DNA from: Sphingomonas sp.
GTDB lineage: Bacteria > Pseudomonadota > Alphaproteobacteria > Sphingomonadales > Sphingomonadaceae
Direction of reading: 5' to 3'
Assembly (NCBI RefSeq): GCF_019635515.1
Contig: NZ_JAHBZI010000002.1
Span: 941,001-1,005,000 of the forward strand
DNA: 64,000 bases
How positions within the stretch are numbered: position 1 is the stretch's first letter; each line of letters begins with the position of its first letter. Made by a program: the position numbers and the translations under genes. The notes beneath the pieces are model-generated. The model was not told the origin of the DNA and did no database searches. It saw nothing but the letters and a program-made list of their open reading frames with translations. Positions 61,950 to 64,000 of the stretch are shown here, in pieces.

Positions 61950-64000
61950 ATGAACCTGCTGGGAAGCATCCGCAAAACCGCTGCCGCCGAGGTGAAGCGC
62001 CTGCGTGCGCAGAACCCGACATTGCTGGCTGCGCGCGGGCCGATATGGCTTCGTTTGCTCGCTCCGATCACTACCAACCGTTCGCTGTTGCGCGTGCTTG
62101 CTGCTTATGGCGGCATCTGGACGATATGGGTCCTGGTGGGGATGTTTCTGCGTTTCCCGGTACCGGCAGTGCTGGCGCCGCTGATCGCCGACTTCCAGTC
62201 CGGAACTTTGCGCGATCTGCTTGGCGCAATGCTGGGCGCGCAGGTGACGATGGTCGGCCTGATCTTTCCGCTTGCGCTCGGCATGGTTACCTTGATCGTC
62301 CAGCGCGACGAAGGGGCTGCGTCCAACGCCGATGTCCAGCTCTATTACGATCAAAGCTTAGCTTATGCGGTCGGGACCAGTGGTATCGGCCTCGCGATTG
62401 CGTTGGTCGCCGGGCTGTTTTCGCCGGAAGCCCTTGTGCTCGGGCTTGCCGGACGCAGCGATATGGCCTGGTCGATCAGCCTGGCGATTACCGGGGTGCT
62501 TGCCACCTGGCTTTTCGCCAATCTGCTCGTCACCTGGCAGTTCCTGATCGTCAGCATGTCGTTCATCGCGCCGTCCTACCGGGCGAAACTGCGCCAGCGC
62601 TTTGTCGCAGCGCGCATCATTCCGCGCCATCTCGCAGCGCTCCTCGCTGGACACCGCTATCTCAAGATCGACGAGCACCTCAACGCAGGCGCGACATTCA
62701 TGCCCTATGTGATGGCGGGTGCTACCGAGGGCGTGCGCGGGGACCGGGCAATCAGCGTCGCGCTGTCCCGGCCCGCCCGGCTGGCTGACGTGCGGCTGGT
62801 GCCTTTGCGCTTGGCGGTGCGGCTCTGGGCATGGCGATGCCGGCGCGCCAAAACGGGCGCGGGTGCTGACAAATATGACTGGATGCTGGGCTTGGTCGGG
62901 CCGCTCGACCGCGACTTTCGCGGCGAGGTGCTGCTATGCCGGCGTAAGGGCGGGGTGCCGCTGAACGGCCTCGAGCGCTGGTTGATCCGTAGGTCCCTCG
63001 TCATCGGCCGCCCGGTCGAGCCCGAGACTCTGGGCCCCAGTGAAATCCTCGAGGAACTTGCCGATCGCGTCGCGCTCCAGATCGATCGCACAGCCGTCAC
63101 CAGTTTCGATAATGCCCTGAAGGAAATGCGCGCGTTTCACCATTTCCTGCTCAACGCCTACACCATCGTCGATGCGCAAGGCGCGGTGTCGAGCTACGCT
63201 GGCTATGGCGATTGGTCATCAGAACATTCCAATTGGGTACGCGAATATCGCCGGCTCTTCGACCGGGCGGCAAACGCGATCCTGCGCGAAGACAGTTTTA
63301 TCGGCAGCCTTGCTTTCACGGAAAGCAATCTGATCCCCGATCGCAAGGATCGGGTGCCGCCCTGGATCGTCGGTGGCCTGTACGAATTGTCGCAATATAT
63401 GGTGCATCGACTCGGCCATTGGCTGACGGCACAGCGGGCGCCCCGCGGCGTCGGGATCGGCGCGCTGGTGCCCGGCGCGCTCCCGCAACAGGTTGCCAAG
63501 GCATATCGCAGCGTCATCGTTCGGATCGTCGGCGCGCATGAATCCGCGTTGCATGCCGGCGCGCGTTACGCGCGGGCCGCCGAGGGCGCAGAGGAACGCG
63601 CGGCTTGGGCGACGCTCTCTGCGAGCTGGCCGATCTTGTTCAAGCATCTGGAGAGTTCGGCCTATCTAATTGTCGCCTCGCATTGGCATGAGGATGAGAT
63701 CGGCGCGGAGCTTTACACCGAGAGCTTCCTCAAATGGCGCGACACGCTGGGCGATCTTGCCGAGTCCGATGGCCAATTTGTCCTGCGCACCGGTTTTCTC
63801 AACTCCGACTTGGTCGATCATGACTGGGGCATTGTCGATGCCCGGGTTACGCCGCTATTGCTGCACCCGAGCTTCCGGGAAGCCGGGCCGGCCGTGGTGT
63901 TCGGGGCCGTACTCGCCAACCTGCACGCCGATATGCGCGTGGTCACAACCTGCGTGCTTGCAGGATGGGCAGCAGCCGGCACGTCGATCCATGGTTCGGC
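61950..64000 (+). CDS. Large multi-helix membrane protein, C-terminus cut by window edge
   Basis: The frame stays open from ATG 61950 to the end (683 codons). N-terminal helices lie around residues 48-75 (RVLAAYGGIWTIWVLVGMFL), 85-110 (MLGAQVTMVGLIFPLALGMVTLIV), 130-155 (VGTSGIGLAIALVAGLFS) and 165-195 (SLAITGVLATWLFANLLVTW). A large soluble region follows, beginning MSFIAPSYRAKLRQRF, with WMLGLVGPLDRDFRGEV and later helical parts. No family is recognised. It follows the plasmid-remnant chimera and is the last island gene seen. Confidence 0.65.
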   Translation, partial: MNLLGSIRKTAAAEVKRLRAQNPTLLAARGPIWLRLLAPITTNRSLLRVLAAYGGIWTIWVLVGMFLRFPVPAVLAPLIADFQSGTLRDLLGAMLGAQVTMVGLIFPLALGMVTLIVQRDEGAASNADVQLYYDQSLAYAVGTSGIGLAIALVAGLFSPEALVLGLAGRSDMAWSISLAITGVLATWLFANLLVTWQFLIVSMSFIAPSYRAKLRQRFVAARIIPRHLAALLAGHRYLKIDEHLNAGATFMPYVMAGATEGVRGDRAISVALSRPARLADVRLVPLRLAVRLWAWRCRRAKTGAGADKYDWMLGLVGPLDRDFRGEVLLCRRKGGVPLNGLERWLIRRSLVIGRPVEPETLGPSEILEELADRVALQIDRTAVTSFDNALKEMRAFHHFLLNAYTIVDAQGAVSSYAGYGDWSSEHSNWVREYRRLFDRAANAILREDSFIGSLAFTESNLIPDRKDRVPPWIVGGLYELSQYMVHRLGHWLTAQRAPRGVGIGALVPGALPQQVAKAYRSVIVRIVGAHESALHAGARYARAAEGAEERAAWATLSASWPILFKHLESSAYLIVASHWHEDEIGAELYTESFLKWRDTLGDLAESDGQFVLRTGFLNSDLVDHDWGIVDARVTPLLLHPSFREAGPAVVFGAVLANLHADMRVVTTCVLAGWAAAGTSIHGS

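Overview
The window looks like the chromosome of a sphingomonad (Alphaproteobacteria, Sphingomonas-like). The evidence is very high GC, frequent ATGA/GTGA start-stop overlaps, the alphaproteobacterial forms of SspB, ATP12, COX15-type heme A synthase and the FYDLN-acid protein, the MerC-Zur pairing, and GC-rich palindromic intergenic repeats. Assignments come from reading the sequence; no database search was possible.

Bases 1-40484 are core chromosome. From left to right: a histidine block on the minus strand (hisB-hisH-hisA-hisF, a small secreted protein, hisE); sspB; fumC; gmk; a minus-strand run of crcB, an RluC-type pseudouridine synthase, a HAD phosphatase, a small membrane protein and ATP12; a lipid kinase and a phosphoesterase; a GbsR-like regulator with two DUF4166 genes; rplM-rpsI; cutA-COX15; dxs, zur and merC; two hydrolases; tlyA; an RND efflux pair; tspO, ubiK, a YbjN protein and proC; a hemerythrin protein and tRNA-Leu; ihfB; rpsA; cmk and aroA; the FYDLN protein; and tRNA-Ala.

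From tRNA-Ala(GGC) to the right edge (about 40485-64000) the content changes to an accessory island of uncommon genes. It holds a KAP-type P-loop NTPase; a 24-residue hydrophobic peptide gene with its own terminator; a coupled three-gene operon (DNA-binding-like protein, pentapeptide/GTPase protein, HEPN-like protein); a divergent SRAP-like gene joined to a D-lactate dehydrogenase fragment; a giant CHAT-type protease; a convergent pair of unknown proteins; a membrane protein beside a divergent class A PBP-like protein; a DUF5677/HEPN-like pair; an in-frame ParB-relaxase chimera; and a truncated membrane protein at the edge. Sensor, NTPase, protease and RNase-like modules together with plasmid wreckage suggest a defence or conflict island beside a tRNA. 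The strongest candidates for an undescribed system are the GTPase/HEPN operon (43555-46654) and the CHAT-to-PBP stretch (48061-58090).

At a smaller scale, a 265-bp element with 35-bp inverted ends sits in a duplicated CTAG that was the shared stop codon of two convergent genes. Three other convergent pairs in the window still share an intact CTAG.
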